This document shows positions 35,047 through 46,960 of a stretch of 64,000 nt of DNA, in pieces; position 1 is the first letter of the stretch, and the number at the start of each line of letters is the position of its first letter. The stretch spans positions 60,820,501 through 60,884,500 of the forward strand of contig JAZHRO010000019.1 in the NCBI GenBank assembly GCA_037157565.1, in the 5' to 3' direction. The notes under the pieces are model-generated. The model was not told the DNA's origin and made no database searches. It was given only the letters and a program-made list of their open reading frames with translations. Position numbers and translations under genes: made by a program. The DNA is from Thalassia testudinum (lineage: Eukaryota; Streptophyta; Magnoliopsida; Alismatales; Hydrocharitaceae).

Positions 35047-37435
35047 AATTGTGAATAAGGAAGAATGAAAGTAGTTATTTGCTACTGGTCATTACAAGAT
35101 AGTTGATGTGATGAAATAAAGATCCAACATGCCTAATGTAGCTTTGCGAAATCCTTGATTAATGATTTAAGCCTAGCTAAGTGTCAACTTTGAGTGTTGA
35201 ATAAGGGGGTATCTTGAATTAAATGCTTCTTATGCATGGGGCACAACTCCCCTTTTCAACCAAGCCCAACTCATTAACCCAACAATTATGTAGATTATTT
35301 AGAATTAGCTAGAACATTGTAAAGCGTGGTGTCACGCAAACCATTGGGGGTGATGACATTCATGTTACACTAGCTAGCTACCTAGTAGGGTGCTAAAATT
35401 AAATGGGTGAAGATACCACATGTTCATTAGCACAGCTATGTTTAGGTTGATTACCCTAGGTTCCCGTCACTTGCATTTCTTACATATATCCACTAGATTG
35501 GTTTAATATGTAGAAAGATCTAAAATGATGTGAGATTAATGATTCAAAGAGAATGACCTGAATAAGGATTTTATCGAGATGGGGAAACAGGTGGTGTATA
35601 TAGTTAATTGCCGATTACTTTTAATGTCTTGTTTTTTCCTTACTAAGTTTCTTGACTTATTCCTTGCTTTTCCACATATTTGGTTCCTAATCCAGGTGGT
35701 AGCAAAGAACTAATTAAATCCATAGAAATGGAGTGAATACCATCCATGACGCAGAGATTTGATGTAAGAAATTCATGGATGTTGTACCGAAGAGTCATAA
35801 GTGCGACTAATTCTATATTTTGGTTGCAATTGTTATAGCCTTCTTGTATGCCTTTTTGTTTAGATTTATCATGCGTTAATTAGGACATGTAATACTTTTG
35901 TAGAACTTGTTGTAATAGTAATGCATGCTTTAGTTTATGTTATTTTCTTGATTTATGCTCTTTATACTAATGAAAATAATTGAAAAAAGGTCTTCAGTTA
36001 TATGGTATTTAGCACTCCAATCGTCTAATTAATACCATGTAGATGGTTTGGCAATGACAAATGCCATTGAAACTATCTTTAGAATTTTGCCATGTCATCA
36101 AGATTGTGGTAAGGAAATCCCCTTCAACTTAAACCCCCATCCATCAGGAATAGAGTTTGGGAGTGTCTTCTAGGATTTGACTAAACTAGTTCCGACTCTA
36201 AATAATGCTGCAATTAGTTGGTTGGATTTGCAATAGGGAATCACATAACCAAACTAACAATTAAGAAATAAGGAAGATGGGAAACAATCATGAACTCAAA
36301 GAACATAGAGATTTACATTAAAAAAAGCCCTCCAAGTTGAAGAGGTAAAGACACAGGCAAGGAGGACTGTGTGAAAAATGTAGAGGATTACAATCCTCTA
36401 TTTCTACTCTCTTTTTCACTCCCTAGATACAATGAAATTGCAAGAATATTTCCAAACCCAAGTGATGCTATTCTATCATGGTAAGATTCCAGCAAACTAA
36501 TCTTAATAATTTGAAGACTTACAAAATCTTAATTCTTTAAGGATTTTGATTCCCTTATCACTTAAATCCCATTGCACCTACCTTTGGATCTATGCAACAT
36601 CTACAGGGTTGCAGCAAGCGAACACTGGCAGATTCAAACCTCCTACTAGGCTCAAACATTGAGTGTGCCTTTTAAAGCCTGACCGAGCCAATTTAAGCTT
36701 CAAGTCTGATCAGAGTAGCAGTCCAACGTTGTCTGCCTTGTGCTCAAACTCTATCCATATATCATACCCTGTTTAGTTGATGAAATTTTTTTCTAGTGGT
36801 TAACACTTTGTTCAAGGTTAGATATCTGTCTATCTAGTTGATTTTATCTAAGTTAAACCCTATCTACGGTCGACCATCTATTCCACCATCGAACTCTAAT
36901 CGACCCTCAAGTTCGGCACTGGATACTTTTCGGTCTTCATTTAAAGCATGATCGGCATCGAAATACCTCACGTGTCATCAATTATTTCACCTTCTAAATG
37001 GAACGAGCATGTCGAGATTTTCTGCAAGAATTAATCTGATTACCGCAAGAACTTTTTATCTCCGTGGCTGGACCTTGGAATCGGAGCTTCCAGAGAGACT
37101 CGAGGTGTTAACAAGTCAAAATCACCTATCCCCACTTCAGTTGTTTTTTCAGAATTTTGTGCTGCTGTCACCTTCAGGACGACAGTCGAAGGTATAGCGT
37201 GACTCATCAATAAATACCCTATATACTCAAACGTCCCTCAAGATGAGCAATGGCACACAAAGTCCACCAAATTGGGTTTTCATACGAGTCTCCATCAATC
37301 CCATATCACGTAGATGTCATGCCAAACAGATGGACGGACCAGATGCATCCTTTTCCCATTGACAAAACTGTGACGTGGAGTTCTCGGGCCCCTAATCGGA
37401 AGGATTTCTTACAACTTACGCAGGCGTCAACTTCA

Positions 37436-37603
37436 TTAGATCTCAAGCAACAATAACCTGTCAGCCTGAAAGTCTACGAGATACAGCCATTTCAGATTGT
37501 CTGCAGCCCTGGAATTATTGCTGCACCCGTCCCAATCTAGCATCTGCATTCCATCAAACAAGAAGCCGAGTAAATTATCAGATGTCAAAGACCCAGAGTC
37601 CAT
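37436..37603 (-). CDS. Short frame of 55 codons, unknown
   Basis: ATG at 37601-37603 is followed by 55 codons and a TAA; a TGA lies a few codons upstream. The peptide begins MDSGSLTSDNLLGFLFDGMQ and is rich in Asp, Ser, Leu and aromatic residues, more protein-like than most frames nearby. I do not recognise it. It might be a last exon of a degraded host gene or chance. No neighbouring exon could be joined to it. Confidence 0.2.
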   Translation of the reverse strand: MDSGSLTSDNLLGFLFDGMQMLDWDGCSNNSRAADNLKWLYLVDFQADRLLLLEI

Positions 37604-40084
37604 TTCCAAGCCGAGATATCAAAAATTCATCTTTGAGAAATAGTTATCTTGTAGATTCCACCCACATGAAAGTGAGATTCTAAACACTATCAAGGGTCCA
37701 GTATTGTCTCGACGGAAGTCCCTGCATGGGGTTTCAAATTCAGACCCATATCACAGATGAAAAATTAAAACTTGCGTCCAAAAGGTTGTCATTATTCCTT
37801 GTAGTGATTAAAGTTGAGGAACGATGTAAGATTTCATCAATATCAGATGATTATGTGGAACTACCGTCCGAAGCATCACTGTTGTCCTGTGACAGGAAGC
37901 AACTTCCTCACTTGCTTTCTCCGAAAAGAGGGTATCTCGTATTTGCAGTCAGTCAATAAAGTGCAAGTTTACTACAACTACATACGGACCCTCAAGCAGT
38001 GCCTTGTACATATTCTCTATACAAGGTGAAAAACAAAGGACAAAAGGAAGGCTGTTGCCTACTTTCCCCAAAAGAAAAAGGTGAGTTATAATATGTCAAT
38101 TGTTGCTTTGGGATAAAGATGGTGTTTTTTTGACCAGAATCCTCATGCTTTATTTCAGCAAGCACTTGTCACCGAGCAGTTTAACTAAGTACTGTACAAA
38201 CATCAATCCAACAATCTTATACATGTTAAGAGTCCACCACGCACGTAACATAAGGACCAATAACAACAATCGCAAAACATTTTTATTGAAAGGTTCAATT
38301 AACATACCTTATCGAATGGTGAAATTGAAGGCAATGACCAATCTGCCTCCATCACCTTTTGTGATGGTCAAGCTATGTGATATTGGTGAGGGAAGCTAGG
38401 TGGGCATCATGAATTGCATTTGCTCATCCACAGGAACCTAGTAAAGGTATTCGTGTTGAACCAGAATTCAAACTTTGAGGTATGACCGACGTGCATGCAA
38501 ATGTCTCTTTAGTCAGATGCATAGCAAACCATTTCTGCCAGGAGCATACTGATACATGATCCAAAGCAAAATCTGCCAACAGGCAAATGAGAAGTAACTG
38601 ATCTGCCCCTCACCACAGCAATGACCAATCAAGGAAGTCCCTGACCTTATCTGTCACTGCCCAGACAGAAGCCATTGGGTTTGTGAAATCAATTGAGGAT
38701 GGAAGCTTTTATCTCAGAGGCATGAAAGAAAGAAAAAGAGTTGCCGCCATCATGAACATGTTAACGGAAAGGCACATTTATCAAAATAGAACACATGTTT
38801 TACAACTTTTACTCATTCAATATGACTTTGGATAATTTCTGTTGAGCATTGTAGTATCTCAGTACATAGTAACAGTTACTGATGAACAATGGAATTCCAA
38901 GGTCAAGATTTCATTTATAGACATGACAATGTCCACGCTTCATGGCCATTCAGCTTCATGGAAATGCAAAAGTCTCTCCGTGGAGACTACCTGCAGGCAT
39001 GATAACCTCCATACAACAAAAACAATCTTTTCACCCCGTTAAGTTGGATTGAGCATGATAGATTCCTTGAATCTCCACAGCAGTAAATCGCAACAGTGAA
39101 AGAATCTCAGCCCACAAAGGTTGGCAGCAGGATCAAACCTGTCGTTCACGTAAAAATGGCAAGAGGTAAAATGTCTATTATTTACATCATGATAAAAACT
39201 AAGAACTTGATAGTTCATTGTTGGGGAAAGAGAGAGAAAAAGAGCAGCTCCAATGAGACATTTCAAAATGATGCTTTTCTACCGGTGCTATTGCGTAACA
39301 TCTCCAAATCAAAGAGTACAATAATTCAGTTGGATACCCAAAATAGCAACCACTAAGTGTTCCAATGACTTGGTGATAGCAAAATATTTCCAAGTAAAAG
39401 GAGTAAAATTATGAGCACCCCAAATAAGATAAACAAATAACTACCAAAAGCAGAGCTTCATAAAGCATTGATATATATATTTTTTTTGAAAAAAAAAAAC
39501 CTAACAGAATGAAATAATCCACCTGCAAAAATCAACTTATAACAAATCTGGGAATGGAAAACAAACAAGGACAGGCAATCAAAATATAAAATACCCTCAA
39601 GAAGTAAAACCAAAAAACTCATCATGAAAATAAAAAAATAGAAACGGCTAGGGCTTTCTATAAAAGTCAGTTCAATAGCTGAGATGTAGACCCAAGTACA
39701 CAGTGATATTCCTAATTGTGTCCTCGGTTAGAGCCTAACATCTCTTGTTTTTCTGCAAGAGAAAAGATGATAATGTTGAGGTTAGCGATCACCCTGAAAT
39801 ATACTAGAACAAGGTCAAAGGTGTTAGAATGAGAAAGCAACAGCCCCTTACTGATGTAATGCCCCCTTACAGATGTAATGCTCATACCCCTTCAAATAAG
39901 CAATCCCAGCCACAAAATTTTCAACATAAGTCCATCTCTGCAAGTAACATGGTTCTGCTGCAGCCAAATGACTTATAATGTGGCAAAAGGAACAGCCCTC
40001 TTATTGTTTAATCTGAAAGCAAAAAGTTGAGGAACAAGACCCCCATTACCATGACTTCAGAAAAAAGAAGTGTTCAGTGTAGCA

Positions 40085-40200
40085 TCAATCCACCCTAAAA
40101 CAGTGTTACCACACCTCAGCAAACTTGCAGGTGAAGAACAAGTGAAAGTCCTTGCTAGCCAAAACCACAGTAAATACATATGGCATCCTACTGCAGAGAA
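40085..40200 (-). pseudogene. Possible LINE zinc-domain scrap
   Basis: On the minus strand a broken frame contains FHLFFTCKFAEVW, like the HLFL.C.FA..VW signature at the C-terminus of plant LINE ORF2 (zf-RVT). No other LINE domain adjoins it. Weak evidence. Confidence 0.25.
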
Positions 40201-41294
40201 AATTTCTTCACACAAACCATCATCAAGATCCTTCCTCTTCTTAGGAACCAACAGCAAGTAGAATGTCGATAGTGTTCCAGAAGCCAGGGACTGGTAATGT
40301 TCCAAAACGCTGTAAAACCAACACTTTATCGACATGGTAATTACATCATTGTAAGATGAGATACTTTGTTATCAGAAGAAGCAACACGAGAAGACAACTA
40401 GAAGTGAATAAACTGCATTTAGCTGGTGTATCAATGCGGGAGACATGTCAACTAACTGACTAGCTAGACAACATTATTGGCTGCCGAGACATATCATCTT
40501 CAACCATAAGCACCATGGATGGAAAATGAATCAAGATATTGGCAAGATGGATCAGATACCAACCACAATGATTTAGTTAGAATGCACAGAAAGCCAGGAT
40601 TGGAATAAACAAGTCTGAATGTAACTTATGATGTTTAATCAGATGAAATAAAAAAAAAGTTGGATCCAGGCCATTAATTTGACAGATTGTATTTATTTCA
40701 TCCAACAGCTGAAAGCAAATTGTGGCTTTATATCACTAATGAGATACAGCAAAACACCTCAGATTAGGAATGCTTATGGCTAATGTGAGAAATCCTTGAC
40801 TATAATGAATTAGCATTTATATATCAAACAACTTGGGTATGAGGCAGATCCACAATGTGTAGTATCAAATGTTAGCAAGCTGCTCCACTCGACCAGCTTG
40901 CAAGGGTATTTTATGCCAATAGCCACATTTTCATTGCTATCGATATGGATCACTATATTTAGACTTTCAGAAGAAAATACAAACATTCAAAGGCAACTTC
41001 TAAAAGATCTCTACAAGACGAGATTAAATTTTTTGCCCACTTTGTTCCGACAACCATCTCATCTTGTTAAAGGTAGTAATTAAAATGCCTGGGCCTACTG
41101 CTTCAAATTGTTAACATAAAGTAATAGTAAGGCCTAGTTAAACTGCCCCATAGTTATGTTATCTGACAATGACGGTGATAAATTGATAATGAGCAAGGCA
41201 GATGGAGAGAATGTAGGACACATGGTACAAGAAAAAAAGGGAAGAGGTGGCTATAGAAGGGAGAACCAATACTGGAAAAAGATGTTCCTTCGAA

Positions 41295-41483
41295 AATGGC
41301 CATGCAGTACAAACTAATGAACTAGTCTCCTGAATCCCCTGGATTCCAATTTTTAGTACGATATATCCCCTTCTTTGCTAAAGAACCCAATATAAAATAA
41401 CCTGAATCAGAAATAGATGATCCAAATGATGATTTCAAAGAGGAAAAGGAGATTTTCAGTCCTAAAAGGAACTCAATGGATGT
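41295..41483 (+). pseudogene. Exon-like stretch interrupted by gag-only element
   Basis: In one plus-strand frame about 60 codons contain only two TAA/TAG stops and have a protein-like, acidic composition (SPESPGFQFLVRYIPFFAKE, later ESEIDDPNDDFKEEKEIF). It runs straight into the left end of the element at 41484. The family is not recognised; it could be an old exon or chance. Confidence 0.25.
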
Positions 41484-41895
41484 TATTGTTGATGCTAGAG
41501 CACCACGATCATTTATTTTGATAATAACAAAATACGTATCTTTTAACATTTGCATTTAAGTTCTAGTTTTCAGGTCAAATCGTAAATAAAGATAAGTATT
41601 TAGATGGAGTTCTAGCTTGCATCCATGGCAGATTGAAGGAGCTGGACAGAGGTGGAGGTGCTTCGCAAGGAGCGAAAGCTTGAAGATGGAATGACAAAAA
41701 GAATATGATAGATTTCTATTTATCTTTTTCTATGCATTTTTGTCTTTATATCTTTGCTCTTTTTGTTTATTAAAATATCTGTTAAAGAGCCTCAAAAGAT
41801 ACTTAAAGTAGTCCTAAGAACACCTGCACTATCCTAGGATACTTAGGTTTTCTATAGAGAACTTAGAAAATCAAAATAAGGATCAGATAACCTTT

Positions 41896-42412
41896 TCAGA
41901 TGTCTAATCTGAATTTCAGACGTCTGATAAAAACTTTTAAGACATTTGACTGTTCACTCAGACGTTCGATTATTTAGGCTGGACTTAGTTTTGTCTGATG
42001 AAATCAGACGTCCAGACCTTAATTCAGACGTCTTAGGAGACGTCTGATGCTTTTGCCAGACGTCCAATTAGTGGACCGTTGGCTTCCTTAACAAACGTTG
42101 AGGAAATGACCGTTAGCCTCGTATCAGACGTCCATAGAGGACCCCAGACGTCTGATACATAACCGTTTTACCTCGACTGACCCAAAATCTTCCTTTAGAG
42201 ATTTTATAGCCGTTAGACTCGTTGGGAATCCATTTCCAGAGAACAAATAGGTTTACAGACGTCCAGATCTTGTGCCAGACGTCCTGTGTGTCGTCTGATG
42301 GACTTTCATTAGAACCCTGTTTAGGTCTGATTCAAGTCAGGAAGGAAACCCACCAAAAATCAGATGCCTGACTTAGTTCCCAGACGTCTTAAATAGGTTT
42401 TCCAGATGTCTG
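41896..42412. repeat. AGACGTCT array, 5' LTR
   Basis: Five exact AGACGTCT plus about ten variants (AGATGTCT, AGACATTT, AGACGTCC, AGACGTTC). It ends about 100 bp upstream of the TATA box. Confidence 0.85.
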
Positions 42413-42513
42413 ATGACCCTGTCAGAATCATGATTAATTATGACTACGGCTTAATTCTTTTTAGCTTTGCATCCAACGGCTATGGAAGCCTTCCAAGGCC
42501 TTCCTAGGGCCTC

Positions 42514-42521
42514 TATAAATA
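42514..42521 (+). promoter_or_regulatory. TATA box of gag-only Copia 5' LTR
   Basis: TATAAATA inside CCTCTATAAATAGAGG, itself a near-palindrome. The same box is at 46299-46306. It follows the AAGCCTTCCAAGGCCTTC block. Confidence 0.75.
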
Positions 42522-43177
42522 GAGGACCCCTTGGCTTGTAAGATACAACCAAGACACACTAAGTAAACCACTTTCCACATCTTTTGTGTCCAAGAGAAGT
42601 AGTTGAAACTCTAGCTCTCCAAGCATCTATTTCATATCTAGATAGCTTCATCCCTTTGCGCACCCGCTCTCCCTCTGCGATTATAAGAGCGACAAAGCGC
42701 CACCGCATGGTTCACGCACCCGCATCATCATTTCGACACACTTCTACCAAAGGAAAGTTTCCTAACTCCTATAGAAGTTAGGATTAAATATTTGAGACTC
42801 TATAGGATTGTTGTACTTTATATTGTCTTTGGTTGGGTATTCGCTTTGCGAATTCCCATCTCTTTCGCGAGACAAATTCCTTCTTGTGAAGAGAAGGGGT
42901 GTTGAGATACACTGCCCTCAGTCTAAGTAGTGTGGTTGTAATTGAGGTTCAGTCATCCTCGTTTAAGTGATTAGATTTAGTGGATTTGATTGACTAAGTC
43001 GATCGGGAAATCCTAACTCGAGAGGGTTAGGTGGTGGTTTTCACCCGGTTTGGGTTTCCACCTAAAAATATTCGTGCCTATTGTGTGATTGCTTAATTTT
43101 GTGAGATTATCTATTTTTATTCCGCACTTTATATTACGTCACGCATATCTCACCCCCTTCAAGTAGGGAATTACAAT

Positions 43178-43189
43178 TGGTATCAGAGC
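43178..43189 (+). other. Primer-binding site (initiator Met tRNA)
   Basis: TGGTATCAGAGC, the unchanged plant initiator-Met complement, two bases after the LTR end. Confidence 0.93.
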
Positions 43190-43229
43190 AGATTCTTGTA
43201 AGATCGGAGTAACACACAGCAAGAAGATC

Positions 43230-44560
43230 ATGGAGGGAAGCAACTCTGCAAGCAGGATTTCCAAGGGGCATTCTATGACCCGTCCGCCATTCTTTGACAG
43301 GAGCAACTACCCCTACTGAAAGCTGCGGATGAAGACTTGACTGCAAGCCAATGACTTCACGATTTGGGTCAGATGCGAGACGCCTTTGACATCCCAGAGA
43401 AACTCGCGGGAGGCTACTCGCAACAATAAATCCGGGAGCTCTCTAAATGCAAAAACAATGAATGCATTGTATTGCGCTTTGAGCCCGGAGGAGTTTAACA
43501 GAATCTTGCAATGCGCCACCGCATACGAGATTTGGCATATACTCGAGGTAACTCACGAAGGTACCTTTAAGGTAAAGACTTCTAAAATAAATTTACTTTC
43601 TCAAGAATTTGAGTTTTTTTCAATGAGTCTAACGAATCTTTAACTAAGATGAACACTAGGTTCATTCTCATTGTAAATAATTTAAAAGCTTTAGGTAAGA
43701 TGTTCATCAAAGGAGAGCTTCAAGGAAAACTACTCCGTTCCCTTGGACTGGAATGGGAGCAAAAGGTCACCGCCATCGAGGAGGCGAACGAGGTGGAGGA
43801 GCTCAACATGGAGGATCTCCTAGGCAATCTAATGACCTATGAGACAAAGTTAAAGCAAAAGAAGGATACATCGGAGCCTAAACTAAAGAAGACCCTCGCA
43901 TTCAGAGCCGCATCAGATAGCGAGGTAAGTTCCGACGACGAAGACTTTAAAATTTTACTTAAGAAAATTTTCAAGTTTTGTAGGGAGTCAGAAAGAAAAG
44001 AAGGAGAAGGAAAGCCCAAGACGTTACTACCACTGCAACGAGAAATGGTATCTACGACCAGAGTGCCCTCTTCTCAAGAAGAAGGAAAAGGAGAAGTCTA
44101 AGAAGAAGGCGTTCCAAGCAACCTGGGATGACCCGAGCTTAAAGGAAGAAGAAGATCAGAACCCTAAGGAAGAAATCGCCTGCATGGGCTTCATGGTCAT
44201 AGGAAGTGATATCGACAGCGACAACAGCGATAATGAAGTAAATCCTGATTTACAAGATGCTTTCGATGAACTATTTGAGCTTAGTAAATCAGTTAAGGTA
44301 GAAAACAAAAATATTAAAAAGAACCTTAGTTTTCTTAAAAATGAAAATGAAAGGTTAGAAAAATAACTTAACGATCTAGAAGTTAGTCCTAAAAATGATG
44401 ACTTATTGTTAGAAAATCATAACCTTGTCGATGAAAATAATAAGTTGATTGAGGAAAACACTAGTTTAAAAATTAAAATTTCTAGCTTAAAAATCAAGAT
44501 GCATGCTATCGAAGGTAAACTTGCATGACTTATGGAGAAATCAAATAATTTGATAAATAC
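43230..44560 (+). pseudogene. gag: UBN2-type gag with coiled-coil tail
   Basis: ATG at 43230 opens MEGSNSASRISKGHSMTRPP, typical of plant Copia gag; a TGA replaces Trp near 43317. The UBN2 core follows: NNKSGSSLNAKTMNALYCAL, FNRILQCATAYEIWHILEVTHEGT (43425-43565), then, after a frame break near 43640, the GELQGKLLRSL..WEQKVTAIEEA block. The zinc knuckle near 44025-44070 reads YYHCNEKWYLRPEC: relative to CX2CX4HX4C the first Cys and the His are both Tyr. After a further frame change a Glu/Lys/Asn-rich coiled coil runs from about 44184 to 44530. The last frame to 44795 has no known domain. Confidence 0.85.
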
Positions 44561-44984
44561 GGTAGATAACTTATATAGCCCTAAGGTTGAGAAAAGATCT
44601 CCGTCAAGGAGACCCGCTAACAGATCTGGATCTAAATTAACTTGGATACCGAGGAGAGATCTAGAATCTTATTTTGTAGGTTTCAAGGGTGACTATAATA
44701 CAAGAGATTGGACCTATAAGCTCAAGAACAGTCAACTCGAGTTGGGAGGACCAAAGAGTAGACCAAAGAGAAGGACAAGAAGACCAACGAGATGATAAAC
44801 AAATGATGGACCCACCGGATGTCGACCGCCAGACTAGAGACCGGCGCCGATGCCCAGGCCTCTAAACTACGGATGGGAGCCCCATCTGATATGGCATCCA
44901 CCACCTCCATTTGGGCCATTCTATTAGCCATAGTAGGTGAGGTAACCCTTAACCCTATCTTTTTATCATTAGTATATAGATAGG

Positions 44985-45264
44985 GGGAGTTAAATTACAA
45001 GCTTAGTCAATCATTAAGGGGGAGATCTTGTTAGCTATATTTCCTTTAGAAAGGGGGAGAAAAATAATAGCTATCTTGTTGTTACAAAGAGGGGGAGGAC
45101 ATTACTCTTGTTAAAAGAAATTCAACCCAATTATAGAAGAGCATGTTTTAAGGGGGAGATATAGGATATTTAAAATTGATAAAAACCTTTTTGATAATGT
45201 CAAAAAGGGGAGGGATTTTATGCATGATTATTTTTTATTTTGTCATCATCAAAAAGGGGGAGAT
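44985..45264 (+). repeat. Series of GGGGGAG polypurine tracts before the 3' LTR
   Basis: Purine blocks with GGGGGAG (or GGGGAG) occur near 44983, 45019, 45052, 45092, 45152, 45207 and 45255. Only the last, AAAAAGGGGGAGATTA, abuts the 3' LTR and is the likely primer for plus-strand synthesis. Extra polypurine tracts upstream are known in some plant Copia elements. Confidence 0.8.
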
Positions 45265-45669
45265 TATTGATGCTAGAGCACCACGATCGTTTATTTTGAT
45301 GATAATAAAACATGCCTTTTAACATTTGCATTTGAGTTCTAGTTTTCAGGTCAAATCGCAAATAGAGACAAGTATTTCGACAGAGTTCTAGCTTGCATCC
45401 ACGGCGGATTGGAGTAGGACAGAGGCGAAGGTGCTTCGCGAGGAGCGAAAGCTTGAAGATGGAAGGACAAGAAGAATATGATAGATTTCTGTTTATCTTT
45501 TTCTATGTATTTTTGTCTTTATATCCTTGCTCTTTTTGTTTCTTAGAATATCTGTTAAAGAGCCTCAAAAGATCCTTAAAGTAGTCCTATGAACACCTGC
45601 GCTATCCTAGGATACTTAAGTTTTCTATAGAGAACTTAGAAAACCAAAATAGGGATCAGACAACATTTT

Positions 45670-46205
45670 CAGACGTCTAATCTGAATTTCAGACATCTGA
45701 TAAAAACTTTTAAGACGTCTGACTGTTGACTCAGACGTCTAATTATTTAGGCTGGACTTAGTTCTGTCAGATGAAATCAGATGTCCAGACCTTACTCCAG
45801 ACGTCTTAGGAGACGTCTGATGCCTTTGCCAGATGTCCAATTAGTGAACCGTTGGCTTCCTTAGCAAACGTTGAGGAAATGACCGTTAGCCTCGTATCAG
45901 ACATCCATAGAGGACCCCAGACTGATACATGACTGTTTTGCCTCGACTGACCCAAAATCTTCCTTCAGAGATTTTATAGCCGTTAGACTCGTTGGGAATC
46001 CATTTCCAGAGAACAAATAGATTTCCAGACGTCCAGACCTTGTGCCAAACGTCTTGTGTGTCGTCTGATAGACTTTTACTAAAACTCTGTTTAGGTCTGA
46101 TTCAAGTCAAGAAGGAAACCCGCCTAAAACCAGACGTCTGACATAGTTCCCATACGTCTTAAATGGGTTTTCCAGACGTCTAATGCCAGGACCAGATGTA
46201 TGATG
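45670..46205. repeat. AGACGTCT array, 3' LTR
   Basis: Seven exact sites with variants between. It begins about 405 bp into the LTR and ends about 95 bp before the TATA box. Confidence 0.85.
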
Positions 46206-46298
46206 ATCCTGTCAGAATCATGATTAATTCTGACTACGACCTGATTTTCAACGGCTATGGAAGCCTTCCAAGACCTTCCAAAGCCTTCCTAGGGCCTC

Positions 46299-46306
46299 TA
46301 TAAATA
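46299..46306 (+). promoter_or_regulatory. TATA box of gag-only Copia 3' LTR
   Basis: TATAAATA in the same palindromic context as 42514-42521. Confidence 0.7.
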
Positions 46307-46960
46307 GAGGACCCCTTGGCTTGTAAGATACAACCAAGACACACTAAGCAGACCACTTTCCACATCTTTTGTGTCGAAGAGAAGTAGTTGAAGCTTTAGC
46401 TCTCCAAGCATCTGTTTCATATCTAGATAGCTTCATCCCTTTGCGCACCCACTCTCCCTCTGCGATTACGAGAGCGACAAAGTGCCGCCGCGTGGTTCAC
46501 GCACCCGCGTCGTCACTTCCACGTACTTCCACCAAAGGGAAGTTTCTTAACTCCTATAGAAGCTAGGATTAAATATTTGAGGCTCTATAGGATTGTTATA
46601 CTTTATATTGTCTTTGGTTGGGTATTCGATTTGCGAATTCCCGTCTCCTTCGCTAGACAAATTCCTTCTTGTGAAAAGAAGGGGTGTTGAGGTACACTAC
46701 CCTCGGTCTAAGTAGTGTGGTTGTAATTGAGGTTCAATCACCCTCGTTTAAGTGACTGGGTTTGGTGGATTTGATCGACTAGGTCGATCGGGAAATCCTA
46801 ACTCGAGAGGGTTAGGTGGTGGTTTTCACCTGGTTTGGTTTTCCACCTAAAAATATTTGTGCTTATTGTGTGATTGCTTAATTTTGTGAGATTGTCTATT
46901 TTTATTCCGCACTTTATATTACGTCATGCATATCTCACCCCCTCCAAGTAAGGAATTACA

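Larger units (their letters stand above)
35047..41294. other. Low-repeat region without intact gene
   Basis: About 6 kb with few retrotransposon signs. I see no long frame. A short minus-strand frame (37436-37603) and a weak LINE-like zinc-domain scrap near 40100-40200 are the only protein-like hints. A T-run followed by GAAAA and an A-run near 39478-39500 may be a LINE 3' end. Introns or untranslated parts of a host gene are possible but cannot be shown. Confidence 0.4.
41484..43175 (+). repeat. 5' LTR of gag-only Copia element
   Basis: From TATTGTTGATGCTAGAGC to GGAATTACA. Aligned with 45265-46960 throughout. Contains the motif array and a TATA box. Confidence 0.9.
41484..46960 (+). mobile_element. 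Gag-only Copia-type LTR retrotransposon (TR-GAG)
   Basis: Two LTRs of about 1.69 kb enclose about 2.1 kb of internal sequence with a primer site, a UBN2-type gag and a polypurine tract, but no protease, integrase or reverse transcriptase. Such elements (TR-GAG) rely on enzymes from autonomous relatives. Ends are TATTG..TTACA, judged from the solo copy at 31737-33330. The expected target duplication is poor: GATGT at 41479-41483 against GCTAT at 46961-46965, so either it has mutated or the borders are slightly off. Confidence 0.88.
45265..46960 (+). repeat. 3' LTR of gag-only Copia element
   Basis: From TATTGATGCTAGAGC to GGAATTACA. Seven exact AGACGTCT sites lie between 45670 and 46205, and the TATA box TATAAATA is at 46299-46306. 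Confidence 0.9.
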
